From assembly GCA_902806565.1 (NCBI GenBank), contig CADCXA010000032.1, positions 434,001-498,000 of the forward strand: a stretch of 64,000 bases of DNA. The letters run 5' to 3'. The notes beneath the pieces are model-generated. The model searched no databases and was not told the DNA's origin. It saw only the letters and a program-made list of their open reading frames with translations. Below are positions 1 to 13,500 of the stretch, piece after piece (positions within the stretch are counted from its first letter, which is position 1; each line of letters begins with the position of its first letter). The DNA comes from Hypoxylon rubiginosum. Taxonomy: Eukaryota; Ascomycota; Sordariomycetes; Xylariales; Hypoxylaceae. The position numbers and the translations under genes are program-made.

Positions 1-128
1 TAATATTTAACTGGTTTTTATTTAAACTATTAAATTATTTAGTTTTTTAAAATCCTAGTAATTTAATAAGGATATTAAATTTAAATTTATAATAAAAATA
101 TTAGTTAAATTAATAAAAATATTATTTT

Positions 129-248
129 TATTTATAATTAATATAAAGTTTATAAATAAATTAAAAGTAATAAATATTAAAACCTTGTTATTTATAATTA
201 ATATAAAGTTTATAAGTAAAATAAAAGCGATATATAATAAAGATTTAA
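129..248. repeat. 60-bp tandem duplication
   Basis: Two adjacent copies of a 60-bp unit start with TATTTATAATTAATATAAAG at 129 and again at 189. They share that start and then drift by substitutions. The duplication lies inside the RIP block, and its function is unknown. Confidence 0.6.
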
Positions 249-1143
249 TAATTGTAATTAAAATAAAAATAATATTTATTTTAATGTTTTATTAAGTTTT
301 ATTGGTTTTAATTAATAAAAAAAAAAACGTTTATAACGATAAAAGTAAAATATAAATAATTATTTAATATATAAATAAATTTATTATATATGTTACTAGT
401 ATATTATTTTAATATTAAGTTAATTTTTACGTTAATTTAAAGGATTATATATTTATTTTATTTTTAAATGTGTAATATTTTTTAATTATTTTTATTAAAT
501 AAAAAGGAAAAACTATAAAAATAATAAAAAAAAATTAATTAATATATTTATTTATTTATAAATAGATTTTTAATTTAAATTAAATAGTTTTTTTATTTTA
601 TTTAAGTTTATTATATAAAATAAATATATATATTTAGTTTATTTATATAAATAAGATATATATATTTTAATTTAAATATAAAAACATTTGGTTTATTTAA
701 CGATGTTAATAATTTAATTTTAAATGTAAATTTTAATTTAGGAAAAAGTTATATATTAATAAGGTTTATATAAAAATAAATAATTTTATTTAATTAAATT
801 ATTAAAGACATATAAAAATATATAAGTTAATAATTATATATATAATAATATTAGTTTAAACGTTTAATTTTTAAGGTATTTTAATATTTAGTTAGTTTAT
901 TTAATTTTTTATTATTATAATTATTTAATTATAATTTATTATTTTTATATCTTAGTATTATTTTATATTTTTTTTATATTTTTTTTTTTTTTTTTTTTCT
1001 TTTAATATAAGTTTTAATAATAAACTTAATAATAATAAATTTAATATTTTAATTATAGTTAATTATATATAAACTAGATTTTATAATAAAATATAAAATA
1101 TAAATTATAAGTAAATTTATTAATATAATAATTTTAATAATAA

Positions 1144-1325
1144 TATTAAATTATATATATATTTAATTAAAAGGTTAATTATATATATTAAATATGTGTT
1201 TTTTAATTGTATATGTTTTTATGATTTTTTAAAATAGTTTTATAATAAGGTTATTATGGTTTTGGCTGTTAGTTTATACGTAAAATTTAAATAAATCCTT
1301 TAAAATAATTTTTTATTATTTAATA
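1144..1325. repeat. left LTR (182 bp) of the 1144-6949 element
   Basis: It aligns end to end with 6768-6949. This copy has mainly lost C on the + strand: TATGGTTTTGGCTGTTAG here corresponds to TACGGCTCTGGTTATTAA in the right copy. It keeps several G that the right copy has lost, so the two copies were mutated on different strands. Confidence 0.8.
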
Positions 1326-4300
1326 TATTTTTTTAAGTTTATTTATCCTTAATAAAAAAGCCTAAGTAATTAGGATTTATTCTCTGATATTTTTTAATTG
1401 TTAATTATATATATATTATTTTTTTTATTAGGTAAAAAGTTTTTTATTTTGTTAAAATTTTTTTTTATAAGCTTGCGAATCCGTTTAGATTTGATTTTTT
1501 TTTATATATTTATTAAGTTTAATTATTAAGTAAATACGGTGAATTTCTTTGTAATAAATGCCTTAATAAAATTATTTATTATTATATTTTTTATAAAAAT
1601 ATAAGTAATTTTAATTTAATTTATAAGTATTTTTTATTATAACTAATAATTATAAATATCTATATATTATAATTTAGTTTAAAATAATATAATGTTTATA
1701 TATATTAATTTAATTATTTACTTATTATTATAATATATTATAATTTTTAAATTATTTAAACTTACATTAAATTTTATAATTAAATATAATATAAATATGG
1801 TTTTTTTTATAGTTTATATAAGAGATAATAACTTTGTTTTTATTATAAAAATAATCATTATATTTTATTTATTTACACGTTATTTAATCACTTTTTTAAA
1901 TAGTTTTATTATATATATTTATAAATTTTTTTAATTAAAAGTGTTATTAATAAATAAAATGTTACTAATTATTTTAAATATATTAGTATATTTATATTAT
2001 AAAAATAAATATTAAATAATAAAAAAATATTAAATTAATTAGTTAGTTTTAAAATAGTACTTATTATTAGGATTTATATTAAATTTAATTAATTAAAAAA
2101 CTATGAAAGTAATATTAAAACATATGATTATTATTATATATAATATTAATTTAATTTTTTATTAATATCGTTAAATAAACTATAAAAAAGTTAATTTTAA
2201 CGAAAATAACAGTTTTTTATTTCTTATAAAAGTTAAAAAGATAATTTTTAGTTTTTTATTTATTAATAGTTTATTTAATTTATTTATATATAAAAATTAA
2301 GAAAGTTAAATTAATTTTTTATTTTAGTTTTTAATTATTTTAATTCTAAGAAATTATTATAAATTGTTTTTATTTATAAGTTAATATTTTTTTTATAATT
2401 ATAATATTATTATATTTATTATTTATTACTTATAGTTTTAATATATAAAAATAATATTATTAATATAAAAAAAGATTAGTATTTTATTTTTAAAAAAGTA
2501 GTAAGGCTTGTAAAAAATGGTTAAAAAGTTTAATTTTATAAGTGTTTTAATTAGTTTTTTTTATTAAAATAAAAAAGATTTTTTTAATTTATATAACGTT
2601 TTTAATAAATGTAAAATAGTTTGGTGTTTTTAATATTTTAAAGCTATTTTTATATAGATTTTTTTGTTTAAATTTGCGTTTATAAATATGTTAATTATAT
2701 TATATTAAATTAGTTTAAAATTAAATTTTATTATAATTATAATAAAAGTTTAAAATAATTTTCCGGTTAATATTAAAGTGTAAATATTTAAGTGCTTGTT
2801 TTTAATTTATTAATCTTTTTAAACTATTAATTTTATTTTATATTTTATAAACCATTTATATTTATTAAATTTATATATATATATTTATATATAATTTAAA
2901 ATTTATTTATTATTAACAGTTTATTATTTATATTTAATTTAAAAGTTTATTTTTTTATAGTTATTTAAATATAATTTTTTAATTTCTTTAAATTTTTACT
3001 TTAAAATATAGTTTTATAACTTTTTATAAATTTTCAAAGAAAATAGTAGATCTTTTTTATAAATTCTTTATTTTTTTTATAAAAGTTTTTATAACTTTTT
3101 AAGTTTATATAATCTTAAATATAGTATTAAATTTAAATTTACTTAGTTTATAAAATAGTGTTATAAATAATATGTTATTTATATTATTTGTGTTTTATTT
3201 ACTAGTTTTTTATATATTAATTTTATCGTTAAAATTAAATATTTTATATTAAATATAGTTTTTTATTTTATTACGTGGTTTGTAACTTTAAAATAAAAAA
3301 TAGGTAAATTTCTTTTGGTTTATTTTAAAAGCGCGTTAAAAGTTATAATTTAATTTATTAAAATAATGTTTTTTATATTTTTATTTTAAGAAATATAATT
3401 TATAGTGTTTAATTTTATTTTTTTTATTTTATTATAAAAAATGTAATTTATAACGTTTAACCTTAATTTTTTAATTATATTTAAAAAAGTGTGATTTATA
3501 ACGCTTAATTTTTTTTTATATTAATATTTAAAAAGGTATAATTTATAATGTTTAATTTTTTTTTTATTATTATAATAAATAATAAAGTAATTAATAAAAA
3601 AGTAACATTAAAAGTAAAATATAATATAAATATAATTTTAATATAAAAATAATTAAGTTTTTTAACTTTTTTATTGTTATATTTTTTATTATTGTTATTT
3701 ATTTTATAGTTTTACTTATTTTTATTTTTTATTGGTATTTTTACCTTTATTTTGTTTTTTTTAAAAGCTGATAACTTTAAGTTAGTTTTTTTTTTTATAT
3801 TTTACAAAGTAATAACCTGGTTAATTAGGTCTTAGATATTTTTTTTTATTATATATAATAAATTATTTTTTAAAAATAAAATATTTTTATTAAATATAAT
3901 GTTTTTATTAAATATAATATTTTATATTTTAATAACTTATTTTAATATAAAAATTTAAATATTGTAAATATTTATAAAGTTATAACTTATTAAATAACTT
4001 ATTTATATTTTTAAATTAAAATATTAATATTAATTTTATTTTTATTTTGTTTTTATAGTAAGTGTAAATGTTTTATATTTATATATTTTTAAATAAGCTT
4101 AATATGGTTTTTTATTAATAATTATATTATTTTTAAAAGTTAAATAAATATAAAAGTATTTATATAAAAATTACCAGTTAAGGTTATATTTAAAAGTGTG
4201 ATTATAAAAATAAATAATAACTTTAAAAATCTTTATTTATAAAAAATTTAAAAGTTTTAATTTTATTTTTATTATTTAAGTTTTTTATTTAATTACATTT

Positions 4301-6767
4301 TTTAAGTGTTTAACATTTTTATTTTAATTTTATATATTTAATATTAAAAGCTTAAGTTTAATATAATATATTTATTAAATATAATTTTATATAACATATT
4401 TTTTTATTATTAGTTTATTATTATACTTAATAGTTTTAATATTAAATTAATATTATTTTTAAATGATTTTAAATATCTAGTTTAAGATTTTAATAATTAA
4501 GTTTAAAATATAATTTTTAAAATAAAAGTTTTAAGTTTATTTTATATATTTATTTATAATTAATATTATATATTAATATTTTTAAAAGTTTATTTCTAAA
4601 TTATAAAAATTAATAGTTAAATATTTATTTAATTTACTTAGTTATTTATAATATTTATAATAATTAAACTTTTTAATTTTTTTATAGTTATATATATTAC
4701 ATTTTATTATAATAATTTAATTAATTTTTTTAATTAAATTAAATTTTTTAATTTTTACTTTTTAAAAGTAATTAGTTATATAATTAAAAGCTTTTAATTT
4801 TAAGTGGCTAAATTATAAATATTATAATTCGTTAGTTATTATACTTAAAAATTATTTTATTTAGTTATTAAACTTAATATTTTTTATATAAAATAAGTAA
4901 TTAATAAAGTTCTTAAAAAGATTTTTTAAGATATATTAATTTTATTTATTAATAATAATATATAAAATAAAATCATTTTTTTTTTATAAATAATTATTTA
5001 TATTTTTATAGTTTTATTAATATTTTATTTTTTTTAAAAGCTTTAATAATATTATATTATAAGTAAATTTTTTATAGTATGTTATTTTTTATAATTATAA
5101 AAGTTTTACTTTTTTTAGATTTTTTAAATATATATTTATTTCTTTATATCTTTATATAAATATAACTAAATCTTTTATAAAAATTACGTTTCTAGTATAT
5201 ATTATTTAATATAATAAAAATTAGTTAAATTAATTAAAAATATAAATAATAATCTTTAAATTTAAAATTACTAAGTTTTTTAATAAATAAGTATTAACTT
5301 TAAATATAACTTATAAAGTTAAAAACATTCTTTTTATTCTTTTAATTACTTAAACTAATTAATTTTTATTTTATGTAAATAATTTTTTTTTTATTTTTTT
5401 AACTAACTTAGTAAATATATTATTTTTAATTATTTTATATTTAATTATTTTTTTTATAGTGAAATTTAAAGTTTAATTTTTTAAAACCTTATTTTTAATA
5501 ATATACTAGTAATTAAAAATCTTATAATAATTATAATAAACTAAATATAAAATATTAATTTCTTATAAATAATTAATAAATATATCAGCTTATTTTTTTT
5601 TAATTAACTTAATTTATTTATTTAAACTATTTTAGCCTTATAATTTACTACGGTTTTTATTATTTTTATTTTGTTTTAATTAATTAAAAGGTTTAAAAGT
5701 AACGTTTTTTTCTTTTTTTAGCTTAATATTTAAGTTTTTATTATAATTAGATTTTATATTATTAAATTAAATAATAAATGTTTTTTTTATAAAATAAAGT
5801 TATATAAAAATTAATTATAAGGATATATATTTATATAAAATAGTTATTATATTTAAATAATTAAATATATTATTTTTAATTTTATTAATATTTAGTAATT
5901 TATAATTAGTTACCTAGTTATTTAAAACGCCGTTAAATATAACTTTAAAATTTTTTATTAATAATTAATTATTAATAATATCTATAAAACTTTTTATTTT
6001 TATATTTATAATAGTTAATTTTTATTTAATTATTTATATTTTAAAATTCTTAAGTATTTTTATTAGTTATTACATTATTTTTTTATATTATTTTTAAGCT
6101 TATAGTTTTAATTAATTATTATATATTTTACTAATAATAAATAGTTTTTTATATTATTTATATAAAATGTTTATTAAGTTAAAACACATGTTTTAATAAT
6201 TTAAAAATATAAAATTAATAACTTAGTTTTTTAGTTTTTTAATTGTTTATTAATAAGTTTAATAAATTTTATAATTATAACTATAAAAAATTTAATTTTC
6301 CTTATAAATAGCTTTGTTTTTTTTTATTATTTTTATTAGATTTATAGGTTTTTTATTTATTTTAATTTATTTTTTTTAACTTTTATTTATTATAGTTTAA
6401 AAATTATTATTTAATAAATTTTACGTTATTTATTAAGCTTTTTTTAAATAGTTGTTAATGTTTAATTAAAATGGTTTTTTTAATTATTTTAATGTTTTTA
6501 TAAAATTAATATATTTTTAAAGTTTTAAATTAATAGTTTTTATTTAAAATTTTTTATTTTATTGTTTTTAGTTAATTAAGCTGTTATAAAAAACCTTTTT
6601 TTTTACTGTTTTTAATATGTTATTTTTTTTATTATTAGTTAAATTTAAATTATAAAAAATTTTATTAATATAATTATTTTATAATTTTATAGTTTTTAAC
6701 TAATTAAAAATCATATATTATTATTTATATATAACTTTTTAATTTTTAAGTGAATAAAACTTTTAAT

Positions 6768-6949
6768 TATTAAATTATATATATATTTAATTAAAAGGTT
6801 AATTATATATATTAAGTATATGTTTTTTAATTATATATATTCTTATAATTTTTTAAAATAACCTTATAATAAAGTTATTACGGCTCTGGTTATTAACTTA
6901 TATATAAAACTTAAATAAGTTTTTTAAAATAACCTCTTATTATTTAATA
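6768..6949. repeat. right LTR (182 bp) of the 1144-6949 element
   Basis: This is the direct repeat of 1144-1325 with no length difference. It retains several C (for example AACCTTATAA and ACGGCTCTGG) that are T in the left copy, while some G of the left copy are A here. Repeat identity stops exactly at 6949, where AATAA (the presumed target duplication) begins. Confidence 0.8.
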
Positions 6950-7561
6950 AATAAAATAAAATATTTTATTTATAATAAATGTTTTTACTAAGATATTAAT
7001 AACGGTTATAAAAAAAAGATAAAAATATAATAAATATTATAAAACTTATTATTATTTTTATTTTAATTTAAAATCTATATATTTATTATTTAATATTATA
7101 TTAATAAAAATAAAAAAATATTTATTTAAATATTTAAGTAATATAAGTTTATTTATTATTTATTAAAAAAATTATTTAATATAATTAAAAGTAAGTTATA
7201 TAAATATTAAACTAAATAAATATTATATATATTTAAATTATTTTTTCTAAGAATATATTATTATTAAATTATATAATAATAAATAATAAACAATTAATAA
7301 TAATTAAATTATAATGTTTATAAAATATTTTAAAAAGAAAAAAAAAGCTTTTATTTAGTTTTAATTATTAAATAACTTTATAAAAATATAAAATATATTA
7401 ACTAGTTCTTATATATTTTAGTTGAAAATTAAGGGTTTTTTAACTAATAATATATATAAGGTTTATATTATAATATTTATATTATATATTTATAAGTTAT
7501 AAAAAGTTTATTATTTTTTATTTTTTATTATATTTATATTAAAAATGTTAATTTTTTTAAG

Positions 7562-7636
7562 TTAATTACTTTTAAATTAATTATTTTTAAGCTAGCTACT
7601 TTTAAACTAGTTATTTTTAAATTAATTATTTTTATT
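7562..7636. repeat. 15-bp tandem repeat, five units
   Basis: Five consecutive 15-base units are variants of TTAGCTACTTTTAAA: 7562, 7577, 7592, 7607 and 7622. They differ mostly by C/T and G/A exchanges, so the array probably predates RIP. The third unit (CTAGCTACTTTTAAA) is the least altered. Confidence 0.65.
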
Positions 7637-9329
7637 AAATTAGTTATTTATATTAAACTAATTTTAATTATTAACTTTTAAATTTAAAAGTAAAATAATA
7701 TATTATATAATAACTTAATATATATATTTTTATTAATATTTATTAAAAAATTTTATTTAATTTAAATAAAACTGTTAATTATATTAATAAAAGTTATAGT
7801 TGTTTTAATATAATATATATTTTATTAAAAAAGTTAACGTAAAAAAAAATTTTTAAACTAGTTAATAATAATGATTTTAATTTATTTTTAATTTAAAAAA
7901 TATTTATTAATTATTAAGTAAATAAATTTGTTTTTTAAGCTTAAAAATACCTTGTTATAAAAAATAATAATATATTAATAATAAAAATAAACTTTAATTT
8001 TAAAATAAAATTAAAATTAAATAAAATTAATACTGTTAATATTTTAAAAACTATTTTAAGATTTAATAAGATTATTATAATTAATTAATTATTAGTATAT
8101 AATATATATATTTATAAATAAAAAGTTAATTTATTATTAGTTAAATTTATTAATAAAGTTTAAAAGCGTTAAATAATAATAATAATAATTATTATTATTT
8201 TTAAGAAAATTTAAAAATAATTTTTATTTTTAATAAATATAATATTAATTAATATATAAAAGTAATAAGGTTTAAATATTATTAAAAGTTTTTTTATAAG
8301 TAATAATAGTTTATAAGTGATTATTATTATATTAAATTAAATATTATATTTTTAGATTTTAAGTAAATTTATATTAATTTATTATTTTATATTATTATAT
8401 TATTATTAATTAATTGATTTTTTAATATTGGTATTTTATATTTTTAAACCGATTAATAAAACTATAAATAATAATTAAAAAATATTATTTATATAAAATT
8501 ATAATATTAATATATATAGTTTTTTTATTTATAATTTAAAATATAAAAATAATAATAACCTATAAATAAAATATTATTTTTAAATATATTTATAGGAGCT
8601 GGTATTATAGTTTTAAAAAAAAAAATATTTTATTAAAATTTATTTATATTTTTCTTTTATTAAAAGCCTAAATGTTTTTAGTTATTATATATATAATATA
8701 ATATATTATAATATAATAAATATTATTATTATTAAAAATATTAAAACTTAATATTAGTTTTAAACTAAAATAGTTAAAGTAATATTAATATATAGTTATA
8801 AATATTAATATAAATTTATTAAAAAAAATAATATAATAATATAATAATAAATTACTAGTATAATTATTAAGTAAATATATAAAAAATAAATTTAGAATTT
8901 AAAAATAATATATATATATAATAAGTTAAATAAGTATAAAAATTTAAATAAAGTTTATAATATTTAAAAAACTTAGTAAATTGGTTTTATATATATTTTT
9001 ATTATAAATCTACGATTATTTAGTTAATTAAAATAAGTGAGGTTAGTTATTATTAAATGATAATTTTAATTAAATAAGCGGATTATTTTTTAGTTATATA
9101 TAAATAATAATATTATATAATAATATAAAAACTAAAAATAAAATTATTAGTTTAATAGTAAAAAAAAAGCAGTGTTTAAAAGTAACAAACGGTTTTAAAA
9201 TAAATAAAATAATAATATTTAAAATTAATATTTATAATTAATAAATATATATAATAATAAATATACGATATAATATAAATAAATAATATAAGAAATAAAA
9301 TTATTATTTATAATAACACTTAGTAAAAA

Positions 9330-9375
9330 TAACTTAATAATAATTAAGTAACAACTTAATAATAATTTATTAATA
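9330..9375. repeat. short 11-bp repeat array, reverse orientation
   Basis: The units AACTTAATAAT, AATTAAGTAAC, AACTTAATAAT and AATTTATTAAT follow each other directly. They are the reverse-complement form of the 11-bp units at 10498-10564 and 18637-18892, so the same minisatellite family occurs at three places in this block. Confidence 0.5.
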
Positions 9376-10497
9376 ATTTAAATATAGTTTAAAAATAATT
9401 ATAAATTTATTATATTTTAGCGTGAATTATTTTTTATTTTTAATATATTTTTTTATTTAATAAAAGCTTAATATATTAATATTTAATTTATAATTTTAAA
9501 AGTATATTATAAATATTTTTAATATATTAAAATAATAACGTTTAAACTATTTATTAAAACTAATAATAATGAAAATAATATAATATTTTTTTTTAGTATA
9601 TATATTAATTTTTATATGTTTAAAAACTAAATATTAATAAAATTAATAAATATAAAAAATATTTTAATTATTTGAAACTTTTATTTTAACTATAGATATT
9701 TTTATAATATTTAAAACCTTTTAAATTATTATTAAATTATTATATAGTTATTATTAAATTGTTATTTAATACCGGCTTAGCTGTTTTTTAGTTATAGTTA
9801 ATAAAAATAAAATTTATTTTAAATAAAAATTTTATTGGTTAGGTTTTTATAGGTTGGTTAATATTGGTTTTATTATTAATTAATAATATTTAATTGGTTT
9901 TTTAAAGTAAAAAAAGCGTATTAAAAAAAATTATAAATTTTTAAATATATTTATAAATTAAAATATTAATAAATATTATAATAACTTGGTAGTAAATAAT
10001 ATATTAACCGTTATAATATTTTTTAATAATTAAGTTTTAGTTTTTTAATATAATAATAATATATAAATTAAACTAAAGCTTAATTAACGTTTAAAAATTA
10101 ATAGATTATAAAATATATAATTAAAACTATATTTGAATTTAGTATTATATATAGTATTGTTTTTAAAATTAAAAAAAATATAAATATACTAATAATTATA
10201 TAAAAAATTTTAATTAATAGTTATAGTTTTAAAAATATTAATATAACTTTTATATTAAAATAAATATATAAATTACAATTAAATAATAATTTAATTAAGG
10301 TTAAATAACAATTAATAAATATAATTAATTTATTGTTAGTTTTTTTTATATTAACTAAAAAATCTATTATTAAAAATTTATAAAATACTTTTTAAATGTT
10401 AATAAAATAAATATTAATTAAATAATATAATATTTTATATAAATTTATTTTTATAAAAGGTTAATATAATATATAATTTTATTATAAGTTTAAATAA

Positions 10498-10564
10498 GTT
10501 ATTATTAAACTATTATTAAACTATTATTTAATTATTATTTAATTATTATTTAATTATTATTTAA
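10498..10564. repeat. 11-bp minisatellite, about six units
   Basis: About six 11-base units of the type (G/A)(T/C)TATTATTAA follow one another with only transition-type changes (for example ACTATTATTAA, ACTATTATTTA, ATTATTATTTA). They belong to the same family as the long array near 18.7 kb. Confidence 0.6.
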
Positions 10565-13500
10565 TTTAATTTATTAGTATTAATTAATTATAATTTATAA
10601 AGATTTAAAGTTATTATAATAAATTTAATTATAAATTAATTTAAAATTAAAATATAAAAGTATTTATATTTTTAGTTTTATATTAACTAGTTAATAAATT
10701 AGGTGTATAAATAAAATTTTTATAATATAATAAAAAAAGACTTTTTATTATTAAATAAGTTTTATATATTTAAAATAAATAATATTTTATTTAAACATTT
10801 AAAAGGTAATAAACCTGCTATTTAAACAGTTAAAAAACAACGGTTATTATATTGTGTTAAAATACTTAAAAAAATGAAAGTTAAAAAAAAGAAAAAAAGT
10901 GATAAAAATAAAATAATCTTAGTGTTTAATTAAATATTAATACCTTAAATATAAATTTAATTAACGTTAAATAATAGTTTAAATAAAATTAATTATAATA
11001 ATTATATTATTAGTTTTTAATTAGTGTTAAATAATAATTTAACTAAGGTTAATTATAATGTTAATTTTATTAAATTAAAAAAATTTAAATCTAGTAATTT
11101 TTTATATTTTTAAATGTTAATAATATTAATAAATTTTATTATTAAGTTATATTTAATAAATAATATTAATTATATATTAATAAATAATTAAGATAAATTT
11201 AATATAACTATTATTTAATTAAATAATTAATTAATAGTTTTTTAATAATTAAATATTATAATAAATAATAATAAACTTAAAAATAATAATAATTATTATT
11301 TTATAAGTTTATTATTTTTATTAAAAATTAAAACTGGAGTTAAAAATAATAAAACCAGGGTTGGTATTATTAAAAATAATAATAACGGTTTTAAAAATAA
11401 TTTAATAACTGGTAAAAATAATAAGGTTATTAAAAATATAAAAGCTAGATTAATAATGGTTAAATAAAGGTTAAAAAATAAGTTAATAACAGTTTAATAA
11501 TAATAATTAAATAAAAACTTAATAATTATTATTAGGAAGTTTAAAAAAAAAAGATATAATTTATTTATATTATTTAATAAACAGTGAATAATTAAATACT
11601 AAGTTAAAAATATAAGTATATTTACTTTTAACTTAAGCAGATATTTTTTATATAAATAAATTAAATATTAATATAATAAATTAATTTATTTATATATTTA
11701 TTAAAAGCTTATTTATATTAAAAGTTATATTAACTTATTTTAATTTTTATATAAATTTACATGGCTTTTACTGTTATTAATTTACTTATTAATGGTTTTT
11801 TTTTTTTTATAATAATAAATGTTATAATTATTATAAGTAGTAATTAACTAGAAATTATTAATTATTATATCTGTTATATTTATTAATTATATTAATTAAT
11901 ATAAAAATAATTTTATATATATATTTATATTAATTATATATTATTTTAAAACTTTTTTAATATAATAATTATTTATTTAATTATATTTAATATATAGTGT
12001 TTTAACTAATAAATTTAAATTTTATAAAAAATTATATATATAATTTGTTTTTTTAAGTTTAATTTGTTAAAATAAAATTTTAAAAATGTATTTTTCTTTA
12101 TATATTTTTTTTTTTTAAGGTATTATAATTAAAAAAAGTAATATTTTTACCTAGCTTTTAAAATTTACTTATAATATTATTAAATATAAAATAAATAATA
12201 TTAGAATCTATATTTATTTTAATATTAATATTATTAAACTTATTATTATGTTTTTAAATTTATTTATATTTTTTATAATTTTTATTATTTTTTAAATTAA
12301 AACAATACTTTTTATAAGCGTTTAAATTATATAAACATTTTTAATAATTATTAAACTTAAATTTAAATTTACTAAATATTAATATTTTATTGTTTTAAAT
12401 AAAATAATTATTATTATTAACTGAATTTAAATTATATATACGTTTATTATTTTTATTTATAAATTAACTATAACTTTTTTTAAATTTTAATATAAATTTA
12501 TTTTAAATTTTATATATGTTTTTATTATTATTATAAACTTATACCGGATAATAAAAATATAATATAAAAATAATATATATAGTTTTTAAATAAAAAATAT
12601 TTTATATAAAATAGTTAAAAAAAAATTTAATTTTAACGTTTAAAAAATCCTAGTAAATATAATTATAATATATTATATATATATTATATAAATATTTTAT
12701 ATTTAACTTAATAATTTTAAAGATAAAAACATATTAATTATTTAGTTTTTTTAAAATAATAATAAGCTTTTTATAATTAAATATATAATAAATATTATTA
12801 TAAAAAAAAAGTATATTATTTAAATTATTAATAAATTTATTATTACCCGGTATTTTTATATACTATTTTATATAATTAATATTAAATTATAATTTAATTT
12901 TTTTTAATATTAAATATATTATTTTTATTTTTATATTATATTATATAATTTAATAGGTTTTATTACAGTTAATAATAATTATATAACTAATTAAATTAGT
13001 TAATAAAAAAATAAATATAAGTATAATAACAGTTTGTTAAACGGTAAAAAGAAAAAATATTAAAATGGTTTTTATTGGTATATTAAAAAAGTTAATAAAA
13101 ATGTTATTTAAAAATATAATAAAACGTAATAAAAAAGTATTAAAAATATAAAAAAACTACTAATTATTAAAAAAAAATATTACAGTATATGGTTTTAGAT
13201 TTATTATAGTTAAAACCTAGAAATATAAAATAAATATAAAAATAAACTTATATAACTAGGAATATAAAAATAATAGGTTTTTTAAATAATAGTATTACCA
13301 GTTATTAATAATATAATAATTAAAACAGGATTAACATTTTAAAGGTTTTTAAAATATAAAAAATATAAAACATTTTTATTAAATATATTATTATAAAATT
13401 AAATGTTTTTAACTATAATATAATAAATATATATTATAAGGTTATAATTAATATTATTATAATTTAAAACAAAGAAAAATAAAAGTGGTTTTATATATTT

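Larger units (their letters stand above)
1144..6949. mobile_element. LTR retrotransposon, RIP-degraded, complete ends
   Basis: Two direct repeats of identical length (182 bp) lie at 1144-1325 and 6768-6949. They align without gaps, and nearly all differences are C/T or G/A transitions. The left end is TATTAAATT (compatible with an original TG start) and the right end is TTTAATA (compatible with an original CA end). The 5 bases before the left copy (1139-1143, AATAA) equal the 5 bases after the right copy (6950-6954), the expected target duplication; in such AT-rich DNA a chance match is not negligible. The element spans 5806 bp. No gag or pol frame survives, so superfamily and orientation cannot be called. 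Confidence 0.8.
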
